DNA from: JAJUFS01 sp036381175
Lineage (GTDB): Bacteria > Pseudomonadota > Gammaproteobacteria > Natronospirales > JAJUFS01
Assembly: GCA_036381175.1 (NCBI GenBank)
Contig: DASVDI010000019.1
Coordinates: 8,098-72,097, forward strand
Length of the DNA: 64,000 nucleotides
Direction: 5' to 3'
Shown here: positions 42,962 through 51,659 of the stretch, in pieces
Numbering within the stretch: position 1 is the stretch's first letter
Layout of the letters: the number at the start of each line of letters is the position of its first letter
Translations under genes and position numbers: made by a program
Notes under the pieces: generated by a model
The model's input: only the letters and a program-made list of their open reading frames with translations
Database searches by the model: none
Told to the model about the DNA's origin: nothing

Positions 42962-43933
42962 TTACTGTTCGCGCTCAGCCAGGCTCGCCGCTTCGCCGAT
43001 CGCCGTCACCGTGGCTTCGGGCACTTCACCGACGACCGTGATGTGATGGTCATCCAGGCGAACGCCGAAAGCGTTCACCGCACCAAGCGTGGAAAGTCCC
43101 GCCAGCGACGGCTTGCCTTCCAGCAGCGGTTCGGCAAACACGGACACCGAAGCAAGCCCGTCGGAAATCACGAGGTGCCAGGATGGCTGCTCGGCTTCCT
43201 TGCGCGTCTCGGCGCTGACAATTTCATATCCCGGCGGCAGCGTGTCGAATTTGACCGGCGTGCTCATTTCCGCAACGGCCTTTTCCTCGCCGCCGTTCAC
43301 ATGCCAGGTGAAATCCTCGCCGGACACCGACGGTGCAAGCTGCTCGTCATCGATGCTCACGCCGATCTCGATCTCGGTGAACATCATTTTCTCGATCGGC
43401 TCGCCGGATTCGTTGACCAGCTCGGAACGCAACGGCAAGGCCGTCTGTTCATCCAGCCAGAGGTGATAGCCATAGCGGAATTCGTCGCGCGGCTTGATCG
43501 CGATCAGTTGCGCGCTGCGCCCGGCAATGCGCCCGGTACCCAGCAACTCGAATTCGTAATGATCGCTGTTGCGCACGGCATTCAGCGGAATGCCCTGCGC
43601 CAGTGTGCCGCCTTCATGACGTTTTTCGACGAACACGACCTTGTCGTCGGGCAGGATGCATTTGACTTCATCATCGTTGCGCAGCACTTCGCGTGCGCTG
43701 CCGTTCAGCGACACCAGGCGTTCGCGCGTGCCGTCGGGGCCGACGCGATGAAAAACAAGCATGGTTTCAGCCTGGTCGCCGTGGATGTAAACAAAGGTGC
43801 CCTGGTAATCGATGGTCTCGAGCGCGGTTTCCATCTGCTCAAGCCAGGTACCCGGATTGTCGCCAAAGTTGGCGTGCGCCGGCATTGCGGCCAGCGGCAG
43901 GAAAAGCAGGAAAATCCAGCGGAAATTGAACAT
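42962..43933 (-). CDS. mucB: Sigma-E regulator RseB/MucB
   Basis: The 323-residue periplasmic protein has a signal peptide (MFNFRWIFLLFLPLAAMPAHA). The lipid-sensing domain is NFGDNPGTWLEQMETALETI, then YQGTFVYIHGDQAETM. A smaller C-terminal domain binds the anti-sigma factor. RseB shields RseA/MucA from cleavage until envelope stress signals bind. Its start overlaps the mucA stop. Confidence 0.93.
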   Translation of the reverse strand: MFNFRWIFLLFLPLAAMPAHANFGDNPGTWLEQMETALETIDYQGTFVYIHGDQAETMLVFHRVGPDGTRERLVSLNGSAREVLRNDDEVKCILPDDKVVFVEKRHEGGTLAQGIPLNAVRNSDHYEFELLGTGRIAGRSAQLIAIKPRDEFRYGYHLWLDEQTALPLRSELVNESGEPIEKMMFTEIEIGVSIDDEQLAPSVSGEDFTWHVNGGEEKAVAEMSTPVKFDTLPPGYEIVSAETRKEAEQPSWHLVISDGLASVSVFAEPLLEGKPSLAGLSTLGAVNAFGVRLDDHHITVVGEVPEATVTAIGEAASLAEREQ

Positions 43934-44532
43934 CAGTTGCGCGGGTCCCGGTCGTTCCCGTCATCCGTTTCGACGGGACGCGTGTCGTGCGCGGCGATCT
44001 GGACATACGGCATGACACCGCGAATGCGCGGGCTGCGCGTGTGCTCGCTGTGATTGAGAAGGTAGCCGCGCAACTGGTTCTGCAGGGCTTCGGAACGCAC
44101 ACCGGAGAAATCCACGGCTTCGGCACGCATTCTCGGAACTGCGACAGGAATGCTGTCGCCCTGCGGCACGACTTCGCCCAGCGAGGAATCCTGTTGTGGC
44201 ATCTGCAAGGTGAATACCGCAAGCATGGCGACCGACGCTGCCACGGCAAAGCCCGCAACAGGCCGCAGCGCGCGCTGGATTGCCGCGCCGCTGATCGTGG
44301 TTTTTGCAGGCACGGTGTCTTCCGCGATTGCGGCTGCAACGCCCGCGGCGAAATCATGATGATGCACGCGCGCAAGTCCGCCGCGCATGGCTTCGCCAGC
44401 CAGGTGATAGCGCTCCCAGGCGTCGCGCAACTCCGCGTCGCGCTCCATGCGCGCGAGCAGCAGTTCGGCTTCATGCGTGCTCAATTCGCCGTCTGCGAGC
44501 GCCGAAACCTGTTCAAGGAGCTTGTCATTCAT
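43933..44532 (-). CDS. mucA: Anti-sigma-E factor RseA/MucA
   Basis: The 199-residue protein has a cytoplasmic sigma-binding domain (MNDKLLEQVSALADGELSTH ... AWERYHLAGEAMRGGL), one membrane helix near residues 92-110 (AGFAVAASVAMLAVFTLQM) and a periplasmic tail. It holds the sigma factor inactive until regulated proteolysis. It lies four bases after rpoE. Confidence 0.93.
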   Translation of the reverse strand: MNDKLLEQVSALADGELSTHEAELLLARMERDAELRDAWERYHLAGEAMRGGLARVHHHDFAAGVAAAIAEDTVPAKTTISGAAIQRALRPVAGFAVAASVAMLAVFTLQMPQQDSSLGEVVPQGDSIPVAVPRMRAEAVDFSGVRSEALQNQLRGYLLNHSEHTRSPRIRGVMPYVQIAAHDTRPVETDDGNDRDPRN

Positions 44533-44536
44533 TGTT

Positions 44537-45115
44537 TCATTCCCGATCCAGCAAGGGCTGCAACCGATTCGTTATGGCTTCACGTGCCCGGAATATTCGT
44601 GATCTCACGGTGCCGACAGGACAATCCATGGCCGCGGCGATTTCCTCGTAACTCATGCCTTCGAGTTCGCGCAGCACAATGGCCGTGCGCAATTCTTCGG
44701 GCAGCTCCTGGATGGCGTCTTCCACCGTCACCTGGATTTCATCCGTGAGCAGGAGACTCTCGGGTGTCGCAACATCCTTGAGCCTCGCATTCATGTCGTA
44801 CTGCTCAGGGTCCTGCAAGTCCATCTGCCGGTCAACCGGGCGTCGCCCTTCAGCGACAAGGTGATTCTTCGCCGTGTTGATCGCAATTCGGTACAACCAT
44901 GTATAGAACGCACTGTCGCCCCGAAACTTCGGCAAGGCGCGGTACGCCTTGATGAAGGTTTCCTGTGCGATGTCCAGCGCTTCGGCCGGTTCGTACACAT
45001 ATCGTGAAATCAGTTTCACGATCTTGTGCTGGTACTTTCGCACCAGCGTGTCGAATGCCGCCTTGTCGCCGCGCTGGACGCGTTCAACCAGCAGTTGGTC
45101 CGCCGTCTTCGCCAT
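44537..45115 (-). CDS. rpoE: RNA polymerase sigma-E factor (RpoE/AlgU)
   Basis: The 192-residue ECF sigma factor has sigma-2 (AEALDIAQETFIKAYRALPK, FYTWLYRIAINTAKNHL) and sigma-4 (LPEELRTAIVLRELEGMSYE, VGTVRSRIFRAREAI). It directs the envelope stress response and, in pseudomonads, alginate genes. It heads the rpoE-mucABCD operon. A candidate autoregulatory promoter lies upstream. Confidence 0.97.
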   Translation of the reverse strand: MAKTADQLLVERVQRGDKAAFDTLVRKYQHKIVKLISRYVYEPAEALDIAQETFIKAYRALPKFRGDSAFYTWLYRIAINTAKNHLVAEGRRPVDRQMDLQDPEQYDMNARLKDVATPESLLLTDEIQVTVEDAIQELPEELRTAIVLRELEGMSYEEIAAAMDCPVGTVRSRIFRAREAITNRLQPLLDRE

Positions 45116-45175
45116 GGACTACCGTTCGACCCGGCGAAAGAAACGACAGGAACCGTCCCGGCCGTTGCTGGGTGG

Positions 45176-45203
45176 ATAGACAGGAATTCGAGAAAAAGGT
45201 TCG
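45176..45203 (-). promoter_or_regulatory. Candidate sigma-E-dependent promoter of rpoE
   Basis: On the minus strand, CGAACCT and GTCTAT are spaced close to the sigma-E consensus GGAACTT-N15-GTCTAA, though one base short and with mismatches in both boxes. It lies about 60 bases before the rpoE start. Autoregulation from such a promoter is known in E. coli and Pseudomonas. Confidence 0.35.
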
Positions 45204-45298
45204 CAGGTATGCTTCATTCAGATATATTTTCCGGCCTTCGCGACCGCTGAAGCGAAATGACAAGCGGTCGATTGTAGCAGCGCATTCAGACTGGTGCC

Positions 45299-46903
45299 AT
45301 GCAACATCCTGATTCGGGCAATCCGCCTTTCGATGTTCTCGTTCTCGGCTCCGGCGCCGCCGGTCTGAGCCTGGCATTACGCCTGCCCGGCTCGCTGCGT
45401 GTCGCCGTGGTTTCGAAAGGATCGCTTGATGCCGGCAGCACGCATTGGGCGCAAGGCGGCGTTTCCGCCGTGCTTGAAGAAACCGATTCCATCGACGCAC
45501 ACGTTGAAGACACGCTCGCCGCCGGCGCGGGATTGTGCAATCCGGATGTCGTGCGAAACATCGCATCACGCGGACCGGCGGTAATCCAGTGGCTGGTGGA
45601 GCAAGGCGTCGCGTTCACGCGCCATGGCGACAGCGAAAAATTTCATCTCACGCGCGAAGGCGGCCACAGTCATCGCCGCGTGATTCACGCCGATGATGCC
45701 ACCGGCCGCGCCATCCAGCACACGCTTGAAGCGCGCTTGCGCGATGCGCCGAACATCACGGTGCTGGAAAATTTCATTGCAGTTGATCTTGTGACGGCGA
45801 GCAAGTTCGGTGCGAATGACGATCGCGTGCTCGGTGCCTACCTGCTCGATATCGCGAGCCAGCAAGTCATCGCGCAAGCGGCGAATACCGTGGTGCTTGC
45901 CACCGGCGGCGCGAGCCGCGCGTATCTTTACACCTCGAATCCGGATGGCGTGACCGGCGACGGCATTGCGATGGCGTGGCGCGCTGGCTGTCGCATCGCG
46001 AACATGGAATTCATGCAGTTCCATCCAACCTGCTTGTATCACCCGAAAGCGAAAACGCTGCTGCTGACCGAAGCCCTGCGCGGTGAAGGCGCGAAGCTGC
46101 TGTTGCCGGATGGCGAGCGTTTCATGCCACGCTTCGATCCGCGCGCGGAACTCGCGCCGCGCGATATCGTCGCGCGCGCGATCGATCATGAAATGAAACG
46201 TCTCGGCATCGATCACGTGCTGCTCGACATTTCGCACAAGCCTGCCGCATTCATCCGCGAATACTTTCCGAACGTCTACGCAAGCTGCCTCGAATACGGA
46301 TTCGATCTCGCGCGTAAACCCGTGCCGGTCGTTCCCGCTGCGCATTACACCTGCGGTGGCGTGATTGCCGATGTTGCCGGGCGCACGGACTTGCCGGGCC
46401 TGTACGCCATTGGCGAAGTCGCGCACACCGGCCTGCACGGCGCTAACCGCATGGCATCGAATTCGCTGCTGGAATGCCTGGTGCAGGCCGAAGGCGCAGC
46501 GAACGACATTGCGACGCGGTGCGCGGAATCGCCCGCGGCTACCGAAATTCCTGCATGGGACGAAAGCCGCGTGACGAATTCCGACGAGGAAGTCGTCGTT
46601 TCGCACAACTGGGATGAACTGCGGCGCTTCATGTGGGATTACGTCGGCATCGTGCGCACCGACAAGCGCCTGCAACGCGCGCTGAACCGCGTGGAACTTC
46701 TGAAAGCGGAAATCGCGGAGTACTACGGCAACTTTCGTGTGACGGCCGATCTCATCGAATTGCGCAACCTGGTGACGGTCGCGGAGCTGATCGTGCGCTC
46801 CGCGCAACACCGCAAGGAATCGAGGGGCCTGCATTACACGCTGGATTACCCGGAACGCGATGAACGCCAGCCTCCACGTGACACTGTGTTGACGCCAAAC
46901 TAA
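45299..46903 (+). CDS. nadB: L-aspartate oxidase
   Basis: The 534-residue flavoenzyme oxidises L-aspartate to iminoaspartate, the first step of de novo NAD synthesis. The FAD motif is VLVLGSGAAGLSLALRLPG. Family landmarks are THWAQGGVSAV, the capping-domain stretch HYTCGGVIADVAGRTDLPGL and HGANRMASNSLLECLVQAEG. It is divergent from rpoE, the usual gammaproteobacterial arrangement. A family B repeat begins right after its stop. Confidence 0.96.
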   Translation: MQHPDSGNPPFDVLVLGSGAAGLSLALRLPGSLRVAVVSKGSLDAGSTHWAQGGVSAVLEETDSIDAHVEDTLAAGAGLCNPDVVRNIASRGPAVIQWLVEQGVAFTRHGDSEKFHLTREGGHSHRRVIHADDATGRAIQHTLEARLRDAPNITVLENFIAVDLVTASKFGANDDRVLGAYLLDIASQQVIAQAANTVVLATGGASRAYLYTSNPDGVTGDGIAMAWRAGCRIANMEFMQFHPTCLYHPKAKTLLLTEALRGEGAKLLLPDGERFMPRFDPRAELAPRDIVARAIDHEMKRLGIDHVLLDISHKPAAFIREYFPNVYASCLEYGFDLARKPVPVVPAAHYTCGGVIADVAGRTDLPGLYAIGEVAHTGLHGANRMASNSLLECLVQAEGAANDIATRCAESPAATEIPAWDESRVTNSDEEVVVSHNWDELRRFMWDYVGIVRTDKRLQRALNRVELLKAEIAEYYGNFRVTADLIELRNLVTVAELIVRSAQHRKESRGLHYTLDYPERDERQPPRDTVLTPN

Positions 46904-46904
46904 A

Positions 46905-46979
46905 CGTAGGTTGGGGTGAGGTATTCCGAACCCCAACATCGCAAACTGTTGGGGTTCGCTGTGCTCACCCCAACCTACG
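46905..46979. repeat. Intergenic palindromic repeat, family B copy 2
   Basis: CGTAGGTTGGGGTGAG and CTCACCCCAACCTACG are perfect outer arms; GAACCCCAAC and GTTGGGGTTC are the inner arms. It starts two bases after the nadB stop, in the convergent space with ygfX, and may act as a terminator-like structure for both. Confidence 0.9.
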
Positions 46980-46988
46980 CGCTTCGTT

Positions 46989-47441
46989 TCACGGTTTTTC
47001 AAACAACTCCGCATCCGGCGTCAGCCGCAAACGCACCGCAAGCCTTCGAAACGCATTCGCGTCGCAATTGTCAGCCAACAGCGCAACCCGGAATTTTCGC
47101 CGGCAGCAAGCGCACTGCCAGCGCAGCGCGAGCATGCGGCTACCGATAAAAATCCCGGGGAGCAGGCGTGCTTCGTCGTGCTCGCGTCCTTTCCTGTCAA
47201 CCAGCATCCAGCGTCCGTCGGATTGCCAGGCAATACGGCGCAGTTCACCGCGCGCCCAGTGAAACTGCGCGAACGTCGCAGGCAACATCGCTGCATTGAG
47301 AAGTAGCGTGAGAACGACAGGGATATTTACGAACCACGGCGCGAGCGCCGCGGCGGATATCAAAAGAAAGGAATAAAGATAAAGACGCCGGCTTGCGCGA
47401 ATATCAAACGCGCAGCGCGGATACGAGTTTCCGGATGACAT
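46989..47441 (-). CDS. YgfX-like (CptA) membrane protein
   Basis: The 150-residue product has two close membrane helices (about residues 20-60: YLYSFLLISAAALAPWFVNI, then VVLTLLLNAAMLP). A cytoplasmic beta-rich C-terminal domain with basic residues follows. The size, topology and position directly after sdhE match YgfX, which in E. coli has been described as a toxin acting on MreB and FtsZ, although that role is debated. Its first 38 bases overlap sdhE. Confidence 0.7.
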   Translation of the reverse strand: MSSGNSYPRCAFDIRASRRLYLYSFLLISAAALAPWFVNIPVVLTLLLNAAMLPATFAQFHWARGELRRIAWQSDGRWMLVDRKGREHDEARLLPGIFIGSRMLALRWQCACCRRKFRVALLADNCDANAFRRLAVRLRLTPDAELFEKP

Positions 47442-47646
47442 GTTGCATGTCCTCGTCCTGAGGTTGATCGTGTTCCATCACGTAATCCCACAACACGGGA
47501 TCCTGGCATTCGAGCAACTCGCGAAACGCACGCTGCTCCGTTTCCGTTGCCGCCGCGTAATCGCGTTCGAGATAACGCTCAAGCAGCACGTCGAGTTCTT
47601 TCATGCCGCGGCGGCAAAGCCAGCGAAGGCGCGCGTTGTCGTTCAT
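47404..47646 (-). CDS. sdhE: FAD assembly factor SdhE
   Basis: The 80-residue protein has the signature LCRRGMKELDVLLERYLERD, whose RGxxE-type motif is needed for flavinylation. SdhE promotes covalent attachment of FAD to SdhA. It lies downstream of the sdhCDAB genes, separated from sdhB by a family B repeat, and upstream of ygfX. Confidence 0.92.
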   Translation of the reverse strand: MNDNARLRWLCRRGMKELDVLLERYLERDYAAATETEQRAFRELLECQDPVLWDYVMEHDQPQDEDMQHVIRKLVSALRV

Positions 47647-47662
47647 GGATACTGATCTTCAT

Positions 47663-47736
47663 GTAGGTTGGGGTGAGATATTTCCGAACCCCAACGTCCT
47701 GCGATGTTGGGGTTCGCGTTGCTCACCCCAACCTAC
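47663..47736. repeat. Intergenic palindromic repeat, family B copy 3
   Basis: GTAGGTTGGGGTGAG and CTCACCCCAACCTAC are perfect outer arms, with inner arms GAACCCCAAC and GTTGGGGTTC. It lies between sdhB and sdhE, so copies 2 and 3 bracket the sdhE-ygfX pair. Confidence 0.9.
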
Positions 47737-47754
47737 GCACTGGTCACGTGAAGG

Positions 47755-48540
47755 TCAGACCTTTCGCTTGACCAGGTCCTGTTTCGTCTCCGCAATCGCC
47801 TTCGCCGGATTCAAACCCTTCGGGCAGGTATTCGTGCAATTCATGATCGTATGGCAGCGATACAGCTTGTACGGATCTTCGAGATCGTCGAGACGCTCAC
47901 CGGTCCCTTCGTCGCGCGAATCATTCAGCCAGCGGCGCGCCTGCAGCAACACGGCGGGGCCAAGATAGCGTTCACTGTTCCACCAGTAGCTCGGGCAGGA
48001 CGTCGAACAGCAGGCGCAGAGAATGCACTCGTAAAGCCCGTCCAGCTTTTCGCGATCTTCCGGCGATTGCAGGCGCTCGTGATCGGGCGGCGCCGGCGTT
48101 GTCGTTTTCATCCACGGTTCGATGGATGCGTATTGCGCGTAGAAATTCGTGAGGTCCGGCACGAGGTCTTTCACGACCGGCTGGTGCGGCAGAGGATAGA
48201 GTTTCACATCACCTTTGACGTCATCGATCGCGCGCGTGCACGCCAGCGTATTCACGCCGTCAATGTTCATCGCGCAGGAACCGCAGATACCTTCACGGCA
48301 GGAACGGCGGAAGGTCAGCGTCGCATCGACTTCGTTCTTGATCTTGATGATCGCGTCGAGAACCATCGGGCCGCATTTGTCGAGATCGACCTCGTAAGTG
48401 TCCATGCGCGGGTTTTCGCCCGTATCCGGATCATAGCGATAGACCTTGAACGTCTTGACGTTCTTCGCGTCTTTCTCCGCCTTGTAAACCTTTCCCTTGC
48501 TGTTGATCTTCGAATTCTTCGGAAGCGTGAACTCTGCCAT
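47755..48540 (-). CDS. sdhB: Succinate dehydrogenase iron-sulfur subunit
   Basis: The start at 48540 follows GAGGAAGAGAG; the product has 261 codons plus stop (about 260 residues). The cysteine ligands are in SCREGICGSCAMNIDGVNTL (2Fe-2S), CILCACCSTSCPSYWWN (4Fe-4S) and CHTIMNCTNTCPKGLNP (3Fe-4S). SdhB carries electrons from FAD to ubiquinone. It lies 70 bases after sdhA. Confidence 0.97.
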   Translation of the reverse strand: MAEFTLPKNSKINSKGKVYKAEKDAKNVKTFKVYRYDPDTGENPRMDTYEVDLDKCGPMVLDAIIKIKNEVDATLTFRRSCREGICGSCAMNIDGVNTLACTRAIDDVKGDVKLYPLPHQPVVKDLVPDLTNFYAQYASIEPWMKTTTPAPPDHERLQSPEDREKLDGLYECILCACCSTSCPSYWWNSERYLGPAVLLQARRWLNDSRDEGTGERLDDLEDPYKLYRCHTIMNCTNTCPKGLNPAKAIAETKQDLVKRKV

Positions 48541-48610
48541 TTCTCTCTTCCTCTTCACGACGCCATGGCGCCACTACCGCAATACAGGAGCGCGCTCAGC
48601 GCGCGATTCA

Positions 48611-50416
48611 TCAATATACGCGCTGCTTCGGAGGTATAACTTCGATTTCGTCCGTCAGCGTCTTCATGTGCACCGGCCGGTATTCGAAACGCACGCTGCC
48701 CTGTTCATCGATCCATGCGAGCGTGTGCTTCATCCACTTCTCGTCATCGCGATCCGGGAAATCCTCGCGTGCATGCGCGCCGCGCGATTCCTTGCGATTG
48801 ATTGCACCGGCGAGCGTCACGGTCGCGAGATCCAGCAGGTTTTCCAGTTCCAGTGTTTCCACGAGATCGGAGTTCCAGATCATGCTCGCGTCGGTCACCT
48901 GCACGTTCTCGAAAGATTTGTAGATGTCGTTCAGAACGTTCAGACCTTCTTCCATCACCTCGCCCGTGCGGAACACCGCGGCATGCGCCTGCATGGTCTT
49001 CTGCATTTCAAGACGAATCGCGGCAGTCGGGCGGCCGCCTTCACGCTTCGCGCCGCTGCGGAATTTGTCCAGGCGCTTGAACGTTGCCTCGCCAGCATTT
49101 TCCGGCAACGCTTTCTGGCGCGCGCCGGGCTTGAGGATTTCACCGCAACGCTGGGCAGCCGCACGACCGAACACGACGAGATCGAGCAGCGAATTCGAGC
49201 CAAGACGATTCGCGCCGTGTACTGACACGCACGCCGCCTCACCGACCGCCATCAAACCCGGCACGACAGAATCCGGGTCGCCGTCACGCGAGGTGACGAC
49301 TTCACCCGTGTGCAGCGACGGCACGCCGCCCATGTTGTAGTGAACGGTCGGAATGACCGGAATCGGTTCTTTCGCCACATCGACGCCCGCAAAAATCTTC
49401 GCGGTCTCGGCAATGCCCGGCAAGCGCTTCTCGATCACCTCGGGGCCGAGATGCATGAGATTGAGATAGATGTGATCCTTCTCGGGACCGACGCCGCGAC
49501 CTTCACGAATTTCTATGGTCATTGAGCGCGAGACAACATCGCGCGATGCCAGATCCTTCGCGTTCGGTGCGTAACGTTCCATGAAACGTTCGCCGTCGCT
49601 GTTCGTGAGGTAACCGCCCTCGCCGCGCACGCCTTCCGTGATCAGGCAACCCGCGCCGTAAATTCCGGTCGGATGGAACTGCACGAACTCCATGTCCTGC
49701 AGCGGAAGTCCCGCGCGCAAGACCATCGCGTTGCCATCGCCCGTGCAGGTATGCGCGGACGTGCAGGAAAAATACGCGCGGCCATAACCGCCCGTCGCAA
49801 GAATCACCGCCTGCGCGCGGAAACGATGAATCGTGCCATCGGCGAGATTCCACGCAATCACGCCACGGCACGCACCGTCTTCCATGATGAGATCGAGCGC
49901 GAAATATTCGATAAAGAATTCCGCGTGATGTTTCAGTGCCTGCTGGTACAGCGTGTGCAGCATGGCGTGACCGGTGCGATCCGCCGCAGCACACGTGCGT
50001 TGCGCGGTGCCCTTGCCGAAGTGCGTCGTCATGCCGCCGAAAGGACGCTGGTAGATGCGGCCTTCTTCCGTGCGCGAAAACGGCATGCCGTAATGTTCGA
50101 GTTCGATCACCGCCTGCGGCGCTTCCTTGCACATGTACTCGATCGCGTCCTGGTCGCCGAGCCAGTCGGAACCTTTCACGGTGTCGTACATATGCCAGCG
50201 CCAGTCGTCTTCGCCCATGTTGCCGAGCGATGCGGAAATGCCGCCCTGGGCTGCAACCGTGTGCGAGCGCGTCGGGAATACTTTCGTCACGCACGCCGTC
50301 TTGAAACCGAGTTCGACCAGGCCGACGGTCGCGCGCAATCCCGCGCCGCCCGCACCGACCACGACCACATCGTAGGTGTGATCGACGATCTTGTAGTTGT
50401 CCATGGCATTCGTCAT
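48611..50416 (-). CDS. sdhA: Succinate dehydrogenase flavoprotein subunit
   Basis: The 601-residue subunit oxidises succinate to fumarate. The FAD Rossmann motif is YDVVVVGAGGAGLRATVGL, and the covalent FAD histidine lies in RSHTVAAQGGISASLGN. The active-site region includes HGANRLGSNSLLDLVVFGRA. The ATG at 50416 was chosen for its GGGGA site; an ATG four codons later is possible. It lies four bases after sdhD. SdhE and probably the SDHAF4-type protein in this locus assist its flavinylation. Confidence 0.97.
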   Translation of the reverse strand: MTNAMDNYKIVDHTYDVVVVGAGGAGLRATVGLVELGFKTACVTKVFPTRSHTVAAQGGISASLGNMGEDDWRWHMYDTVKGSDWLGDQDAIEYMCKEAPQAVIELEHYGMPFSRTEEGRIYQRPFGGMTTHFGKGTAQRTCAAADRTGHAMLHTLYQQALKHHAEFFIEYFALDLIMEDGACRGVIAWNLADGTIHRFRAQAVILATGGYGRAYFSCTSAHTCTGDGNAMVLRAGLPLQDMEFVQFHPTGIYGAGCLITEGVRGEGGYLTNSDGERFMERYAPNAKDLASRDVVSRSMTIEIREGRGVGPEKDHIYLNLMHLGPEVIEKRLPGIAETAKIFAGVDVAKEPIPVIPTVHYNMGGVPSLHTGEVVTSRDGDPDSVVPGLMAVGEAACVSVHGANRLGSNSLLDLVVFGRAAAQRCGEILKPGARQKALPENAGEATFKRLDKFRSGAKREGGRPTAAIRLEMQKTMQAHAAVFRTGEVMEEGLNVLNDIYKSFENVQVTDASMIWNSDLVETLELENLLDLATVTLAGAINRKESRGAHAREDFPDRDDEKWMKHTLAWIDEQGSVRFEYRPVHMKTLTDEIEVIPPKQRVY

Positions 50417-50420
50417 TGAA

Positions 50421-50795
50421 TCAGTCCCCGAACGCGACGCGCAGCACGCTGATGACAGCGACCACGGCCAGCAACACATGAATGAAATTATTGAGAATGA
50501 GCGCCGTGAATTTCAGCCACTCGGTGTGAACGTAATCTTCGAACACGACCTGCACGCCGAGCTTGGAATGATAAAAAAGCGTGCCGGCCATCAGCGCGAG
50601 CAGCACGGCATTGAACGGATGGCGCATCCATTCCGTCACATCGGCGTGATTCGCGCCGATCAGCATCAGCACGGAAACCGCGAACCAGACACCGAGCGGC
50701 GCAAGCGCAATCGCCGTCAGGCGCTGCATCCAGAAATGCTCGGTGCCGCTTTTCGCGGAGCCAAGACCTTCCACTCTTTTCAATGGTGTTCGCAT
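50421..50795 (-). CDS. sdhD: Succinate dehydrogenase membrane anchor, SdhD
   Basis: The 124-residue protein has three membrane helices. It keeps the SdhD features WMQRLTAIALAPLGVWFAVS and the heme/quinone region FYHSKLGVQVVFEDYVH. Its ATG overlaps the sdhC stop. With SdhC it binds heme b and ubiquinone. Confidence 0.93.
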   Translation of the reverse strand: MRTPLKRVEGLGSAKSGTEHFWMQRLTAIALAPLGVWFAVSVLMLIGANHADVTEWMRHPFNAVLLALMAGTLFYHSKLGVQVVFEDYVHTEWLKFTALILNNFIHVLLAVVAVISVLRVAFGD

Positions 50796-51238
50796 CACGC
50801 CGTCCCTCCCATGGCACTCCACGCGAACCACCAGGTTCCGGCGGTCGCGACGACCACGAACACCAGCACGGTCCAGCCGGATGCGTAGAACTGCGGAATC
50901 TCGAAGCCGACGCCTGCATCCCACAACAAATGCCGGATGCCGTTGGCGAGGTGATAGAAGAACACGACCGACCAGCCGAACAGGAACGCAATACCGACAG
51001 GATGCGTGATGATGCCCGCCGTCCATTCGTAGGTTTCGCCGCCGATGGCGACGGATGCAAGCCACCACGCCAGCACGATCGAGCCGACCGACAGCGCGAT
51101 GCCGGAGGCGCGATGCAGGATGGACAGCGTCATGGTGATCTGCCAGCGATACACCGACAGATGCGGCGACAACGGCAGATCGAACCGGGGGCGTTCGGTC
51201 TGGTAACCTCCGGCCGCGGGTTTGTTCGACGTGGTCAT
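50795..51238 (-). CDS. sdhC: Succinate dehydrogenase cytochrome b556 subunit, SdhC
   Basis: The 147-residue protein has three membrane helices. It carries RPRFDLPLSPHLSVYRWQIT and the conserved SILHRASGIALSVGS. The histidine in FFYHLANGIRHLLWD is the likely heme ligand. It is the first of the four sdh structural genes. Confidence 0.95.
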   Translation of the reverse strand: MTTSNKPAAGGYQTERPRFDLPLSPHLSVYRWQITMTLSILHRASGIALSVGSIVLAWWLASVAIGGETYEWTAGIITHPVGIAFLFGWSVVFFYHLANGIRHLLWDAGVGFEIPQFYASGWTVLVFVVVATAGTWWFAWSAMGGTA

Positions 51239-51301
51239 GGTGCTTCCTTTGGTTCAGATCCTGTCGCGGGACAGGATGCGCGGGAATTATCAGCCCGAAG
51301 A

Positions 51302-51487
51302 TCAGAAGTCGATGCAGCGCCCGTTCTTCTCCCAGTCGCCGTAACGCGTGGGATCGAGGCCATCGCGACGGCCACCGTACTCTTTCGGTCGCTCGTCGGT
51401 CGTTTTTTCCACGCGAGATTCCTTCGGCTGCCAGAGTTTCGGCTCGCCGGGGCGCGAATCGGACTGTCTTTCTGAATCGTCGGACAT
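51302..51487 (-). CDS. Succinate dehydrogenase assembly factor 4-type (DUF1674) protein
   Basis: The 61-residue protein ends with the DUF1674/SDHAF4 signature KEYGGRRDGLDPTRYGDWEK followed by NGRCIDF. In mitochondria SDHAF4 binds flavinylated SDHA and promotes its joining to the iron-sulfur subunit. The ATG at 51487 is preferred; a GTG five codons earlier is possible. It sits 63 bases upstream of sdhC on the same strand. A matching bacterial role is inferred from family and position. Confidence 0.8.
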   Translation of the reverse strand: MSDDSERQSDSRPGEPKLWQPKESRVEKTTDERPKEYGGRRDGLDPTRYGDWEKNGRCIDF

Positions 51488-51659
51488 GCGGGTGGAATTC
51501 ACTGAACGCTGCGGATGAGGCCGACAAGTTTAAGAAATACGCGCCGCTCCCGCAATGCGCCGGAGCGTTTCGCCGCCCAATCGCCGTGCTTTTTCCCGGC
51601 TGCGCGCTGGCTTACCATTGTGCGCCCGCCATTCCTTTCAGCATGGAAAACCGCCGCTT

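Noticed and set aside
47404..47441. Possible annotation error from the 38-base sdhE/ygfX overlap
   Set aside because: Both proteins fit their families over the overlap, and sdhE-ygfX overlap is common in Gammaproteobacteria, so both starts were kept.
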